Notes: generated by a model from the letters alone, not told the origin. A stretch of 64,000 nucleotides of DNA from Bacteroidaceae bacterium (GCA_017622815.1 JAGAQH010000002.1:1-64000); one strand, 5' to 3'; numbered from the stretch's first letter, positions 1 through 8,584 are shown. Made by a program: numbers and translations.

Positions 1-147
1 ATACTTGCTGGAGTGACTGGACATGTGCTTTGCCATGTCCGAGAGGTTCATTACTTCGCGGAATTGCGCTACTGGATAGGTCTTGTTGCCCATTTCGGGT
101 TCGCCCGGATGTATCTGGCGCAGGGCAAGAGAATAAGGTATACTCAT
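1..147 (-). CDS. HU-like DNA-binding protein, N-terminal part (runs off window)
   Basis: The reverse strand reads from ATG at 145-147 for 49 codons to the window edge without a stop. The N-terminus, MSIPYSLALRQIHPGEPEMG followed by NKTYPVAQFREVMNLSDMAK, resembles the Bacteroidetes HU-related family (TIGR01201-like). Those proteins begin with a short beta strand and a helix that selects for minor-groove binding proteins of the HU/IHF fold. The DNA-binding arm would lie beyond the window, so it cannot be checked here. A smalltalk mini-gene lies just upstream on the same strand, an association often seen in this phylum. The family call is from recognition only; moderate confidence. Confidence 0.6.
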   Translation of the reverse strand, partial: MSIPYSLALRQIHPGEPEMGNKTYPVAQFREVMNLSDMAKHMSSHSSKY

Positions 148-157
148 GGTAGTGATA

Positions 158-194
158 GGACCCCTCCCCAGCCCTCCCCTGTATGGGAGGGAGT
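158..194. repeat. C/G-rich repeat, inverted partner of 946-984
   Basis: A C-rich block with a central CCTGTATGGGAGGGA-like core. Its reverse complement matches 946-984 closely with a few mismatches. The pair brackets the smalltalk gene. Such C/G-rich intergenic blocks look like a dispersed genomic repeat; no coding function is apparent. Confidence 0.6.
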
Positions 195-343
195 ATATAC
201 TGGGGAATGAGGATTTTGTTAAGAGTTAATAGATTAATGGTTAAAGGTTAGAGGTGAGCGGTGAGAGGTGAGAGGTGGGAGGTAGGGACGCTGCGTGCAG
301 CGTCCGCATAGTTTTCCGTTTTCCGTTTTAACTTTTCCGTTCG

Positions 344-448
344 CTAAGCGCACGACTGAACACCAAAGGTGGTCGCCAATGCCGTGAGTACGGTGATGAG
401 GATGTTGAGGATCTTGCCCCATGTGGAGTTGTTGTTGAAGGTTCCCAT
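344..448 (-). CDS. smalltalk-type mini-protein (34 aa)
   Basis: Starting at the ATG at 446-448 this encodes 34 residues: a short polar N-terminus (MGTFNNNSTWGK), one hydrophobic helix (ILNILITVLTALATTFGV) and the ending QSCA. This matches the pattern of the Bacteroidetes smalltalk family: about 30-35 residues, N-terminal TWK/TWG, a hydrophobic segment rich in LTA/LTAI, and a terminal SC motif. The function of the family is not established; members usually sit beside HU-like DNA-binding genes, as here with the gene at 1-147. A longer in-frame reading from 577 exists, but its extra residues do not fit the family, so the internal ATG was chosen. The Cys near the end is kept. Confidence 0.7.
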   Translation of the reverse strand: MGTFNNNSTWGKILNILITVLTALATTFGVQSCA

Positions 449-530
449 AGTGGTAAAATTTGAAATGGAATTGAACTTATTTATCAAGGCCTTGTTTCTG
501 TTGCAAAGATACTGCACAAATTTTGTGCTT

Positions 531-570
531 TGCAAGATAGAGCGAGATAGAGCGAGATAGAGCAAGATAA
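531..570. repeat. 10-bp tandem repeat, four copies
   Basis: Unit AGCGAGATAG repeats four times with one or two substitutions in the outer copies. It lies upstream of the smalltalk gene, between it and other repeats. Confidence 0.85.
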
Positions 571-710
571 TGTGCACCGAAGGCGCATTTTATGTGTTTG
601 TCGTCCTTCTGGCTTATAGTTTTATCGTCTTCGTCCCCAGTTAGCCTTTGCGTCCTCTGTCGCGCGTAGCCAGCGACTACTCCAGCGACAGCGTAGTTTG
701 CATTGGAAGT

Positions 711-789
711 TCTGCGTCCTTTGCGTCCTTTGCGTGAGATAAAGATAATATCGTTTTGTTTTCACGCAGAGAGCGCAAAGAGCGCAAAG
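711..789. repeat. Imperfect inverted repeat built from GCGCAAAG-type units
   Basis: The left arm (712-737) carries TGCGTCCTTTGCGTCC and ends in GCGTGA. The right arm (762-789) starts TCACGC and carries two GAGCGCAAA units. The arms are near reverse complements around a 24-bp AT-rich centre. Each arm is itself a short tandem repeat. It could form a hairpin; no T-tract marks it as a terminator. Confidence 0.7.
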
Positions 790-945
790 TTTATTTACCT
801 TCCGTATTTCACGCTGGCGCTGGAGTGGTCGCAAACTTCGTTACGACAAGAGTGCGCAGAGAGTTTTATCCACCCCCTCCCCCCTGCGGGGTACTACCCC
901 TGTCTCAGGGGTAGAAAGTGGGTGATGGCATTAGTCAGTTGTAAC

Positions 946-984
946 TACTCCCCTCCATACAGGGAGGGGCAGGGGGGAGGGTCC
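946..984. repeat. C/G-rich repeat, inverted partner of 158-194
   Basis: Contains CCATACAGGGAGGGGCAGG and is close to the reverse complement of 158-194. The two copies face each other about 750 bp apart. Confidence 0.6.
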
Positions 985-1333
985 CTACTCCGTTCTCTAT
1001 AAAAACCTTTACATCCCTCTCTGCACGGTGCTGGGCGGGGGAATCCTCGTATCGTCAAGGCTCGGTCCTCGCATGGAATCGCCCGTGAACATGAGCGCGC
1101 AGGCGCATGACAATACGTCAGCACCGCCAAGACAAAACGACGGCGATGATGGATGTTCTAAATGCACTGCTACTCCCTCCGATTTTTATTCTATAACCCA
1201 CTTATAATCAATAGTGTGCACTATGCCTATTTCTGTCGGTATTTCTATCGTAACAGTGCAGTGACATGTGCTCGCACCTCTCTTTTCTTAACTATATATT
1301 TTAACAAAAATCTTTACACAGCAAGAAAGGGGT

Positions 1334-1470
1334 TCTACAGTTCTACAGTTCTACAGTCCGAAAATGAAAGACTGCTTTTAGACGTTATAATATATATATA
1401 TATATTATAAAACTATTTTCTCAATACCAACGTAGCGTAAATATGGACTGTAGAACTGTAGAACTGTAGA
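1334..1470. repeat. 137-bp element with perfect 26-bp inverted ends
   Basis: 1334-1359 and 1445-1470 are exact reverse complements. Each arm consists of three TTCTACAG-type 8-bp units ending in TCC. The 85-bp interior is AT-rich and holds a TA-alternating palindrome around 1387-1409. There is no ORF inside and no clear target duplication. It could be a small non-autonomous element or a segment able to invert; neither is shown. Confidence 0.85.
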
Positions 1471-1912
1471 TACTATTACTCCCACGTTATATCCAAGATG
1501 TTGAAATTAAGCATTATACACTATCTGGCACTATCTTTGGCCACCTGTCACATCCCCCCAATCCATACTGAACAGGTTGACTTCATGCCCCATGTTTCGT
1601 TGACTTTTGACGGAAAAGGTGGACAATGGGGGGGGGGTGAACGTTTATCGTTTAATGTTGAACGAAGAGGGATGTCTTTTCCTGAAAAAGGTTGACTTTA
1701 CATAATGTAGTGTATAGGGGAGGGGTGGTGCCGCTCTCCTGTCGTTGATTTTTTGTGCTAATTATCAAGACGTTCCGGTTATTAATTCTGCATAATTCTG
1801 ACAGCGCCGGCAGGATGTCGTATCTTTGCACTGCGAACGGCGAGAGGTGAGATGTGGGCGGACACGCGGTTTATTATCTTTGAATATAGAATGTCATTTC
1901 AAAAAAAATCCT

Positions 1913-1920
1913 TATCTTTG
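1913..1920 (+). promoter_or_regulatory. -7 box TATCTTTG upstream of hypothetical gene
   Basis: TATCTTTG fits the Bacteroidetes -7 consensus TAnnTTTG and ends 19 bases before the ATG at 1940. Two more identical boxes lie at 1821 and 1875. No matching TTTG at -33 is obvious for any of them, so which box is used is uncertain. Confidence 0.5.
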
Positions 1921-1939
1921 CACAGATTTTTCAACAGTT

Positions 1940-2482
1940 ATGAATTACTACGCAAGATATTTTGATTCCGAGGGAGTGTTCCCGACTCCCGAAACATTGG
2001 TCGGTTTCATAGGCAGCATCCCACAGATTGTGATGACAGAGGAACTCTCGGATGCCATCCTGAAGTTCTGCTCGGACAAGACAAGTTTCCCCAGGCATTT
2101 CCGCCTGCCCAACAAGAGCACTTTCATCGTCATCAAGACCAATGCCGCCACTCTGGAGGAATTCAAGACCAGAGGCGCCAACGGCGGTGTGTTGCCCGCT
2201 GAAAGCAACAATGGCAACGTGTCCAAGTTGGCGGCGGCCGAAGAGATACGCCCCGGCAAGTACGACGTGAGCATGACCTTCCGCCGTGCCGTGGTGAATC
2301 CGGAGACCCACAAATGCTTCTTCGTGGACGAGACCTTCGGTGTGGAGATGCTTGCCCAGAGTCAGAGACAATGCTTCGAGGTGGTAATGGAGCACCTCAA
2401 GAACCATCCCGACGTGGACTCCAGAAGCCAGTACCCCAGCATACGAAGTGCCAATTTCAAGGCCACTCTGATCGGTGAATAA
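1940..2482 (+). CDS. Conserved-looking hypothetical protein (180 aa)
   Basis: 180 residues starting MNYYARYFDSEGVFPTPETL. The ATG at 1940 is preferred over an upstream in-frame start at 1826 because a TATCTTTG promoter box sits just before it and the extra residues look unstructured. The protein is soluble, without signal peptide or membrane helix. Its middle reads as mixed alpha/beta (HFRLPNKSTFIVIKTN, then a Gly/Asn-rich loop), and a later segment has RPGKYDVSMTFRRAVVNPET. I do not recognise the family; no catalytic motif is visible. It sits 33 bp upstream of a GH25 lysozyme gene in the same direction and may share its transcript. Confidence 0.75.
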   Translation: MNYYARYFDSEGVFPTPETLVGFIGSIPQIVMTEELSDAILKFCSDKTSFPRHFRLPNKSTFIVIKTNAATLEEFKTRGANGGVLPAESNNGNVSKLAAAEEIRPGKYDVSMTFRRAVVNPETHKCFFVDETFGVEMLAQSQRQCFEVVMEHLKNHPDVDSRSQYPSIRSANFKATLIGE

Positions 2483-2515
2483 GCACCTGCGGGTGATTAC
2501 GTTTTCAAGGACATC

Positions 2516-3355
2516 ATGAGGGTGGGGGCTAACCGGAAATTCTTTTATTCGTTGGTTTGTTTCCTGTTTGTTGCGGCTAACGCCTTGTTTGCCGGCGGTG
2601 ACGACAAGAAACAGGTCACGTACTACATACCCGTGCCCGATGCGCTCCCCGTGGCCGATACGCCAGAACCAGCAGTCAGAAATCTTGCCTTGCCGGTGCT
2701 GGCGCCTTCGCTCCCCAAATACTATGCTTCCAACAGATACGGCATAGACGTGAGCCGTTATCAAGGCAACATAGACTGGCGTGAGGTGAGCAAGGACAAG
2801 CGTGTCTCCTTCGTGTACCTGAAGGCAACGGAAAGCACCGGACTTGTGGACAGGACCTACGAACGCAATCTCCGTGGTGCAAGAAAAGCGGGACTGCCGG
2901 TGGGTGTCTACCATTTCTTCTCGCCCAAGACACCGGCGCACCAGCAGTTGGCCAACTTCATGGATGCAGTGGACCCCAAGACGCAGGACCTCATCCCCAT
3001 CGTTGATGTGGAAGTCGCCCCCAGGCGCAAGTCGCAGATAGTGCCCTTCCTGAAGCGCCTGCGTGCCTTTGTGGACGGGGTGGAGAAATACTTCGGATGC
3101 AAGCCCATGATATACACCAGCCAGAACTTCTACAAGGAGTTCCTTGCCGGAAAGTTCCTGGATTGCCCCTTCATGTTGGCCAAGTATTCCGAGGGAGTGC
3201 CCGAGGTGGGCGAGGACATCCGTTTCCTTGTATGGCAGTTTACCGCCTCAGGCAGTATCCGTGGCATAACCGGCAATGTTGACCGCTCTTGCCTGATGAA
3301 CCACTACACCGTGGACGACATCCGCTATTACGGAAAAGGCAAGAAGAGGAAGTAG
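2516..3355 (+). CDS. GH25-family lysozyme (N-acetylmuramidase), secreted
   Basis: 279 residues. The N-terminus has basic residues then a hydrophobic stretch (FFYSLVCFLFVAANALFA), a typical signal peptide. The GH25 domain starts at YGIDVSRYQGNIDW (Asp78 is the conserved first acidic residue). It continues with FVYLKATES and PVGVYHFF and contains the catalytic DxE pair Asp164/Glu166 in IPIVDVEVA. Late motifs MIYTSQNFY and VWQFTASG also fit. The family hydrolyses the beta-1,4 link between MurNAc and GlcNAc in peptidoglycan. The enzyme would act in the periplasm or outside the cell. Length is normal for one catalytic domain with a ~70-residue N-terminal linker. No phage genes are nearby, so a housekeeping wall-remodelling or food-bacterium-lysing role is inferred. 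Confidence 0.9.
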   Translation: MRVGANRKFFYSLVCFLFVAANALFAGGDDKKQVTYYIPVPDALPVADTPEPAVRNLALPVLAPSLPKYYASNRYGIDVSRYQGNIDWREVSKDKRVSFVYLKATESTGLVDRTYERNLRGARKAGLPVGVYHFFSPKTPAHQQLANFMDAVDPKTQDLIPIVDVEVAPRRKSQIVPFLKRLRAFVDGVEKYFGCKPMIYTSQNFYKEFLAGKFLDCPFMLAKYSEGVPEVGEDIRFLVWQFTASGSIRGITGNVDRSCLMNHYTVDDIRYYGKGKKRK

Positions 3356-3381
3356 CGGATACTCCGAGTGAACTGATTGTT

Positions 3382-3477
3382 CTGAGTATTCCGAGTATTC
3401 TGAGTATTCCGAGTACTCCGATAACTCCGAGTATTCCGAGTATTCCGATAACTCCGAGTACTCCGATAACTCCGACC
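3382..3477. repeat. 9-bp tandem repeat (about 10.5 copies)
   Basis: The 9-bp unit CCGAGTATT and variants (CCGAGTACT, CCGATAACT, CTGAGTATT) repeats in strict 9-bp register between the lysozyme stop and the ileS promoter. Variant units alternate in a patterned way. The array lies after the stop codon and is noncoding as read here. Confidence 0.9.
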
Positions 3478-3529
3478 TCTTCGAAATCCCCCTTCCTGCC
3501 AATATAGATTTAAAGTTCATGCGCGTGTA

Positions 3530-3561
3530 TTTGCGTATGAGGATTTTTTTTTGTAATTTTG
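3530..3561 (+). promoter_or_regulatory. ileS promoter, TTTG-N20-TAATTTTG
   Basis: TTTG at 3530-3533 and TAATTTTG at 3554-3561 with exactly 20 bases between them match the Bacteroidetes primary-sigma promoter. The ileS ATG lies 27 bases after the -7 box. Confidence 0.8.
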
Positions 3562-3587
3562 TCGCCCGAAAGAATAAATTACAATAT

Positions 3588-6500
3588 ATGAGCAGGAAAT
3601 TTGCTGAACGCACGAAACTGAACCTTAGCGAAGTGAATCGCGAGGTTCTTGGACAATGGGACGCAGAAGATGTGTTCCACAAGAGTATGACCGAGAGAGA
3701 GGGCTGCCCCTCGTTCATCTTCTTTGAAGGCCCGCCATCTGCCAACGGACACCCTGGTATCCACCATGTACTGGCACGCTCGCTGAAGGATACCTTCTGC
3801 CGATTCAAGACCATGAAGGGCTTCCAGGTGAAGCGCAAGGCAGGATGGGATACCCACGGTCTGCCCGTGGAACTCAGCGTGGAGAAGGAACTGGGCATCA
3901 CCAAGGAAGACATCGGCACAAAGATTTCCATTGAGGACTACAACCGCCGTTGCCGCGAGAACGTGATGATGTACACCTCCGAGTGGACAGACCTGTCCCA
4001 CAAGATGGGATATTGGGTGGACATGGAGAACCCCTACATCACCTACGACAACAAGTACATTGAAACACTCTGGTGGCTCTTGAAGCAACTCTACAACAAG
4101 GACCTGCTCTACAAGGGCTACACCATCCAGCCATATTCTCCCGCCGCAGGTACAGGCCTGAGCAGCCACGAACTGAACCAACCCGGTTGCTACCGCGATG
4201 TGAAGGACACCACCGCCGTGGCACAGTTCCGCGTGCTTTCCGTAGACGGATGCCAGGCGGCCTCCGCCCTGCCCAAGAAGAACCTGTACATCCTGGCATG
4301 GACAACCACACCCTGGACACTGCCCTCTAACACCGCCCTGTGCGTAGGTCCCAAGATTGACTACGTGGCCGTGAAGGGACAGAACCCCTACACCCAGCAG
4401 GAGGCCGTCTACATCGTTGCAGAGAACCTCCTTTCCGCACACTTCAAGGCCGAGGAAGGCCAGGAACTGGAAATCCTCTGGAAGGGCAAGGGTTCGGAAC
4501 TGGTTGGCATAAAGTACCAGCAACTGATGCCCTGGGTGAAGCCCTGCGCCATAGAGGGCGGCAAGCCCGTGGTGAAGGAGGACGAGGCATTCCGCGTTAT
4601 CCCCGGCGACTATGTAACCACCGAGGACGGTACCGGTATAGTGCACATCGCACCCACCTTTGGTGCAGACGATGCCAAGGTGGCCAAGGATGCAGGCATA
4701 CCCAGCCTCTTCATCATAGACAAGGCTGGCGACACACGCCCCATGGTGGACTTCACCGGCAAGTACTTCCTGCCCGAGGACATGAACCCCGAGTTCTACG
4801 ACCTCTGCGTCAACAAGGAAGCCTATGCCAAGCACCAGGGCCAGTACGTGAAGAACGCCTATGACCCCAAATACAACGTGAACGGCTACGACGAGAAGGC
4901 CGCCGCCAAGGACATGGACCTCAACGTACTGCTTTGCATAGAGATGAAGGAAGAGGGCTCTGCCTTCAAGATAGAGAAGCACGTTCACAACTACCCCCAC
5001 TGCTGGCGCACGGACAAGCCCGTCCTTTACTATCCCCTGGATTCCTGGTTCATCCGTTCCACCGCCGCCAAGGAGCGCATGATGGAACTGAACAAGACCA
5101 TCCTGTGGAAACCCGAAAGCACCGGTACAGGCCGCTTCGGCAAGTGGCTGGAGAACCTGAACGACTGGAACCTGTCACGTTCACGCTATTGGGGCACACC
5201 TCTGCCCATCTGGCGCAACCGCGACACACGCGAGGAGATATGCATCGGTTCGGTTGAGGAACTCTACAACGAGATAGAAAAGGCCGTAGCCGCAGGTGTG
5301 ATGGAAAGCAACCCCTTGAAGGACAATGGCTTCGTGCCTGGCGACATGTCGCAGGAGAATTATGACAAGATAGACCTGCACCGTCCCTATGTTGACCACA
5401 TCAAGTTGGTAGGCGAGAGCGGTGCGGTGCTCACCCGCGAACTGGACCTCATCGACGTGTGGTTCGACTCCGGTGCCATGCCCTATGCCCAGATTCACTA
5501 TCCCTTCGAGAACAAGGAGGAACTGGACAACGGCATCTGCTTCCCCGCAGACTTCATTGCCGAGGGTGTTGACCAGACACGCGGATGGTTCTTCACCCTG
5601 CATGCCATATCCACAATGGTGTTCGACTCAGTTTCCTACAAGGCGGTAATCTCCAACGGTCTTGTACTGGACAAGAACGGCCTGAAGATGTCCAAACGCT
5701 TGGGCAATGCCATTGACCCCTTCGGAGCCATCGACCAGTACGGTTCGGATGCCGTACGCTGGTACATGATAACCAACTCCCAGCCTTGGGACAACCTCAA
5801 GTTCGACGTGGATGGAGTGAAGGAGGTATCGGGCAGTTTCTTCGGCAAGTTGTACCAGAGTTACTCGTTCCTGACCATGTACGCCAATGTGGACGGATGG
5901 CATTTTGCCGAGGACGAGGTACCCGTGGCAGAACGCCCCGAAATGGACCGCTGGATACTCAGTTCGCTGAACTCCCTCATCCGCGATGTGGAGCAGTGCT
6001 ACGAGGACTACGAACCCACACGTGCCGGACGTCTCATCCAGGCCTTCGTGGTGGACAATGTCAGCAACTGGTTCGTACGCCTGTCCAAAAAGCGCTTCTG
6101 GGGTGGTGAGATGACACAGGACAAGTTGTCTGCCTATCAGACCCTCTACACCTGCCTGGAGACCGTGGCACGCCTCATGGCACCCATAGCACCATACTAT
6201 GCCGACCGCCTCTATCGCGACCTGCACGAGGGTTGTGGCGAGGAAGGTGTGCGTAGCGTACACCTGGCCAAATTCCCCGTGGCAGATACTTCAATCATTG
6301 ATGTAGAGCAAGAGGAAAGAATGGCTCTTGCACAGCAGGTTACCAGCATGATTCACTCTCTTCGCAAGAAGGAAGCCATCAGCGTGAAGCAACCCCTGCG
6401 GCGCATTGCCATTCCCGCACTCAACGCCGAGCAGCAAGAGCGCATCGAGGCCATGAAGCAACTCATCCTGGACGAGGTAAACGTGAAGGAAATAGAGTTC

Positions 6501-6998
6501 GTGGAAGGTGCCGGCATGCTGGTGAAGAAGGTGAAGTGCAACTTCCGCACCATGGGCAAGAAGTTCGGCAAGCAGATGAAGGCCGTAGCCTCTGCCGTGG
6601 CAGAAATGGGTCAGGAGCAGATAGCCATGCTGGAGCAGGGCAGCGTTACCCTGTGCGTTGATGGAGCCGACGTGCTTATCGAACTTGAGGACGTGGAAAT
6701 ATATAGCGAGGACATCCCCGGCTGGAGCGTGGCAAATGCCGGTACGCTCACCGTTGCCCTCGACCTCACCATTACCGATGAACTCCGTCTGGAGGGTATG
6801 GCACGCGAAATCATCCGCTCCATCCAGCAGTTGCGCAAGGACAGCGGCTTCGAGATAACGGACCGCATCATCGTTACCCTGCCCGACAACGAGGATACAC
6901 GTGCATGCCTTGAGGCAAACTACGACTACGTGGCAAGCCAGGTACTCGCCACAGAGGTACGTTTCGCCGGCGAGGCCATAGCAGTGGAAAAGGTCTAA
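3588..6998 (+). CDS. ileS: Isoleucyl-tRNA synthetase
   Basis: 1136 residues. This class I synthetase charges tRNA-Ile with isoleucine in the cytoplasm. The HIGH-type signature reads HPGIHH (residues 55-60) and the KMSKR signature is at about 700-704 (LKMSKRLGN). The editing domain is present between them (for example TTPWTLPSNTALCVGP and TEDGTGIVHIAPTFGADDA). The C-terminal anticodon-binding part follows WFVRLSKKRFWGG. The length and C-terminal region resemble the long eukaryote-like type of IleS rather than the shorter E. coli type, a type linked in the literature to low mupirocin sensitivity; that is inference here. The start at 3588 was chosen over an in-frame upstream start because a promoter overlaps that extension. 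It leads an operon with lspA. Confidence 0.97.
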   Translation: MSRKFAERTKLNLSEVNREVLGQWDAEDVFHKSMTEREGCPSFIFFEGPPSANGHPGIHHVLARSLKDTFCRFKTMKGFQVKRKAGWDTHGLPVELSVEKELGITKEDIGTKISIEDYNRRCRENVMMYTSEWTDLSHKMGYWVDMENPYITYDNKYIETLWWLLKQLYNKDLLYKGYTIQPYSPAAGTGLSSHELNQPGCYRDVKDTTAVAQFRVLSVDGCQAASALPKKNLYILAWTTTPWTLPSNTALCVGPKIDYVAVKGQNPYTQQEAVYIVAENLLSAHFKAEEGQELEILWKGKGSELVGIKYQQLMPWVKPCAIEGGKPVVKEDEAFRVIPGDYVTTEDGTGIVHIAPTFGADDAKVAKDAGIPSLFIIDKAGDTRPMVDFTGKYFLPEDMNPEFYDLCVNKEAYAKHQGQYVKNAYDPKYNVNGYDEKAAAKDMDLNVLLCIEMKEEGSAFKIEKHVHNYPHCWRTDKPVLYYPLDSWFIRSTAAKERMMELNKTILWKPESTGTGRFGKWLENLNDWNLSRSRYWGTPLPIWRNRDTREEICIGSVEELYNEIEKAVAAGVMESNPLKDNGFVPGDMSQENYDKIDLHRPYVDHIKLVGESGAVLTRELDLIDVWFDSGAMPYAQIHYPFENKEELDNGICFPADFIAEGVDQTRGWFFTLHAISTMVFDSVSYKAVISNGLVLDKNGLKMSKRLGNAIDPFGAIDQYGSDAVRWYMITNSQPWDNLKFDVDGVKEVSGSFFGKLYQSYSFLTMYANVDGWHFAEDEVPVAERPEMDRWILSSLNSLIRDVEQCYEDYEPTRAGRLIQAFVVDNVSNWFVRLSKKRFWGGEMTQDKLSAYQTLYTCLETVARLMAPIAPYYADRLYRDLHEGCGEEGVRSVHLAKFPVADTSIIDVEQEERMALAQQVTSMIHSLRKKEAISVKQPLRRIAIPALNAEQQERIEAMKQLILDEVNVKEIEFVEGAGMLVKKVKCNFRTMGKKFGKQMKAVASAVAEMGQEQIAMLEQGSVTLCVDGADVLIELEDVEIYSEDIPGWSVANAGTLTVALDLTITDELRLEGMAREIIRSIQQLRKDSGFEITDRIIVTLPDNEDTRACLEANYDYVASQVLATEVRFAGEAIAVEKV

Positions 6999-7011
6999 TC
7001 ACGCACAAGGC

Positions 7012-7626
7012 ATGAGCAGAAGGAAAAATCAGATCATGACGGCCGCCGGCATATCGCTGGCGGCTATTGTCATTGACCAGGCAATAAAGATATGGGTGAA
7101 GACCAGCATGTATATGCATGAGATGATAGAGATAACCCCTTGGTTCAAGATACTCTTCACCGAGAACCGCGGCATGGCCTTCGGAATGGAACTGATGGAC
7201 AAACTCTTCCTCACCTCGTTCCGCATCGTTGCCGTGGCCTTCCTTATATATATAATAGGCAAGCAGATAAAGCAAGGCATAGATTATCTCTTTCTCATCT
7301 GCCTGTCCCTTATCCTGGCAGGTGCCACGGGCAACATCATCGATTGTCTGTTCTACGGTATGGTTTTCAACAATCCTCCTGCACCCATAGTTGCCGAGTT
7401 CGTACCCTGGGGAACAGGCTACGACACAATGTTTTACGGTAGGGTAGTGGACATGTTCTACTTCCCCCTGGTGGAATGGAACTGGCCCGATTGGCTCCCC
7501 TTCTGCGGTGGCGAGCACTTCATCTTCTTCTCGCCCATATTCAACTTTGCCGACGCGTGCATCTCCTGTGGCGTGATAATCGTGGCGCTCTTCTGTCGCA
7601 AACAGTTGCAGGAAATACTCAAGTAG
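7012..7626 (+). CDS. lspA: Lipoprotein signal peptidase (signal peptidase II)
   Basis: 204 residues, an inner-membrane aspartyl protease that removes the signal peptide of prolipoproteins after lipidation. Four hydrophobic helices are visible. The two catalytic aspartates lie in GNIIDCLFYG (about residue 111) and FNFADACIS (about 179). Conserved residues also appear in VIDQAIKIWVK and ENRGMAFGM. The protein is about 40 residues longer than the E. coli enzyme because of an insertion between the two Asp motifs (about residues 115-165, with PPAPIVAEF and PLVEWNWPDW), which is usual in Bacteroidetes. It starts 13 bases after ileS and is followed by a DUF4296 lipoprotein gene, the common Bacteroidetes order. 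Confidence 0.95.
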   Translation: MSRRKNQIMTAAGISLAAIVIDQAIKIWVKTSMYMHEMIEITPWFKILFTENRGMAFGMELMDKLFLTSFRIVAVAFLIYIIGKQIKQGIDYLFLICLSLILAGATGNIIDCLFYGMVFNNPPAPIVAEFVPWGTGYDTMFYGRVVDMFYFPLVEWNWPDWLPFCGGEHFIFFSPIFNFADACISCGVIIVALFCRKQLQEILK

Positions 7627-7648
7627 CCATTACATAAAGGTATCATAG

Positions 7649-8584
7649 ATGAGACATATCTGTTTTTTCCTATCTCTCGTGTGTATGTTCTCTTGTTCAC
7701 CGGACAGGCCTTCCTATGTCTTGTCCGAGGATGACATTGAGGATGTTCTCGTGGATTACCATCTGGCGTTGGCCATGGCGGAGATAGAGACTGGTGACTT
7801 GCAGTCAAACAGATACGTCCTTACACAAGCAGCGCTGAAGAAGCATAATTTGACGGAAGCCGAACTTGACAGTTCTATGCTGTATTGGTGCCAGAATTCC
7901 GAAAAGTTCGTCAAAATTTGCGAACGTGTCAGCGAGCGCCTCAACTACATGGCTGAATCCCAAGGTGTAGAACGTCAGGAGAAGAACCCCTACAGTTATC
8001 TGGCAACAGAGGGTGACACCGCCAACGTGTGGAACCTAAGGGAAGGTGTGGTGCTTATACCCAACATGGTGGACAATATCTATTCCTTCACAATAGAATC
8101 CGACACCACCTATCAGGCAGGAGACAGTTTCATGTGGGGCTTCACCACGCAGTTCCTCAATAGCGACCATTACAACGAGGCCTATGCACTCCTGAGTGTT
8201 CATTACGAAAACGACAGTATAATTGGCACGAGCCAACGTATAGGTGGCAACAGGCAGATAGAGGTAAGGCTGAATTGTCCTGCCAAATACAAGGAATTAT
8301 CCATACGTAGTGTAAACGGAACTATATACATGCCCCTCAGAAAGGAAGGCTTCGGCATTTTGGCAATGAACAATTTTGTTCTTGTCCGTTACCACGACAT
8401 GACAAAGAAGGAGCGCAAGGAAGAAGTTCTCGTCGTTGACTCCACCGACAAGACTCAAGAACTTCAGGTTTCCGATTCTGCACGTGTCCGTCAGAACCCT
8501 TATGATATCCGTGACGAGCAGGCTGATGAGCGCACCATCAGGATAGTACGCGACAAGCCGTTGAGGGTAAATCGCAGACGCTAA
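7649..8584 (+). CDS. DUF4296 lipoprotein
   Basis: 311 residues. The N-terminus ICFFLSLVCMFSCSPD is a lipoprotein signal with lipobox Cys at about residue 16. Residues ~25-110 (SEDDIEDVLVDYHLALAMAE and following) match the helical DUF4296 domain. The C-terminal half is beta-rich and ends in a charged Arg-rich tail (RDKPLRVNRRR). The role is unknown; the gene commonly follows lspA in this phylum, which suggests an envelope function. It shares a transcript with ileS-lspA by spacing (22 bp) and is followed at once by a small ORF overlapping its stop codon. Confidence 0.85.
   Translation: MRHICFFLSLVCMFSCSPDRPSYVLSEDDIEDVLVDYHLALAMAEIETGDLQSNRYVLTQAALKKHNLTEAELDSSMLYWCQNSEKFVKICERVSERLNYMAESQGVERQEKNPYSYLATEGDTANVWNLREGVVLIPNMVDNIYSFTIESDTTYQAGDSFMWGFTTQFLNSDHYNEAYALLSVHYENDSIIGTSQRIGGNRQIEVRLNCPAKYKELSIRSVNGTIYMPLRKEGFGILAMNNFVLVRYHDMTKKERKEEVLVVDSTDKTQELQVSDSARVRQNPYDIRDEQADERTIRIVRDKPLRVNRRR

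Larger units (their letters stand above)
449..1939. other. Long noncoding, repeat-rich spacer
   Basis: No credible protein gene is visible in about 1.5 kb. Readings here are short, lack family character and overlap repeats. The stretch holds a 10-bp tandem repeat, two inverted-repeat structures, a G10 run (1628-1637), C/G-rich blocks and an AT alternating run near 1390-1408. Three TATCTTTG boxes (1821, 1875, 1913) occur near the downstream gene. Confidence 0.7.

Noticed and set aside
1162-1410. 82-codon plus-strand reading
   Set aside because: It runs across the perfect inverted repeat and the TA palindrome and has no homology-like features.
1628-1637. G10 run as a phase-variation switch
   Set aside because: No gene or promoter is positioned so that a length change would alter expression; 1940 is about 300 bp away.
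1931-2941. Minus-strand open frame of 336 codons
   Set aside because: It spans the antisense of two plus-strand genes, one of which (GH25) is certain.
3382-3477. CRISPR array
   Set aside because: Units are 9 bp with no spacers; no cas genes anywhere in the window.
3579-5000. Minus-strand open frame of 473 codons
   Set aside because: It lies wholly inside ileS in an antisense frame, is very rich in Val, His and Gly, and has no family motif; it is a codon-bias shadow.
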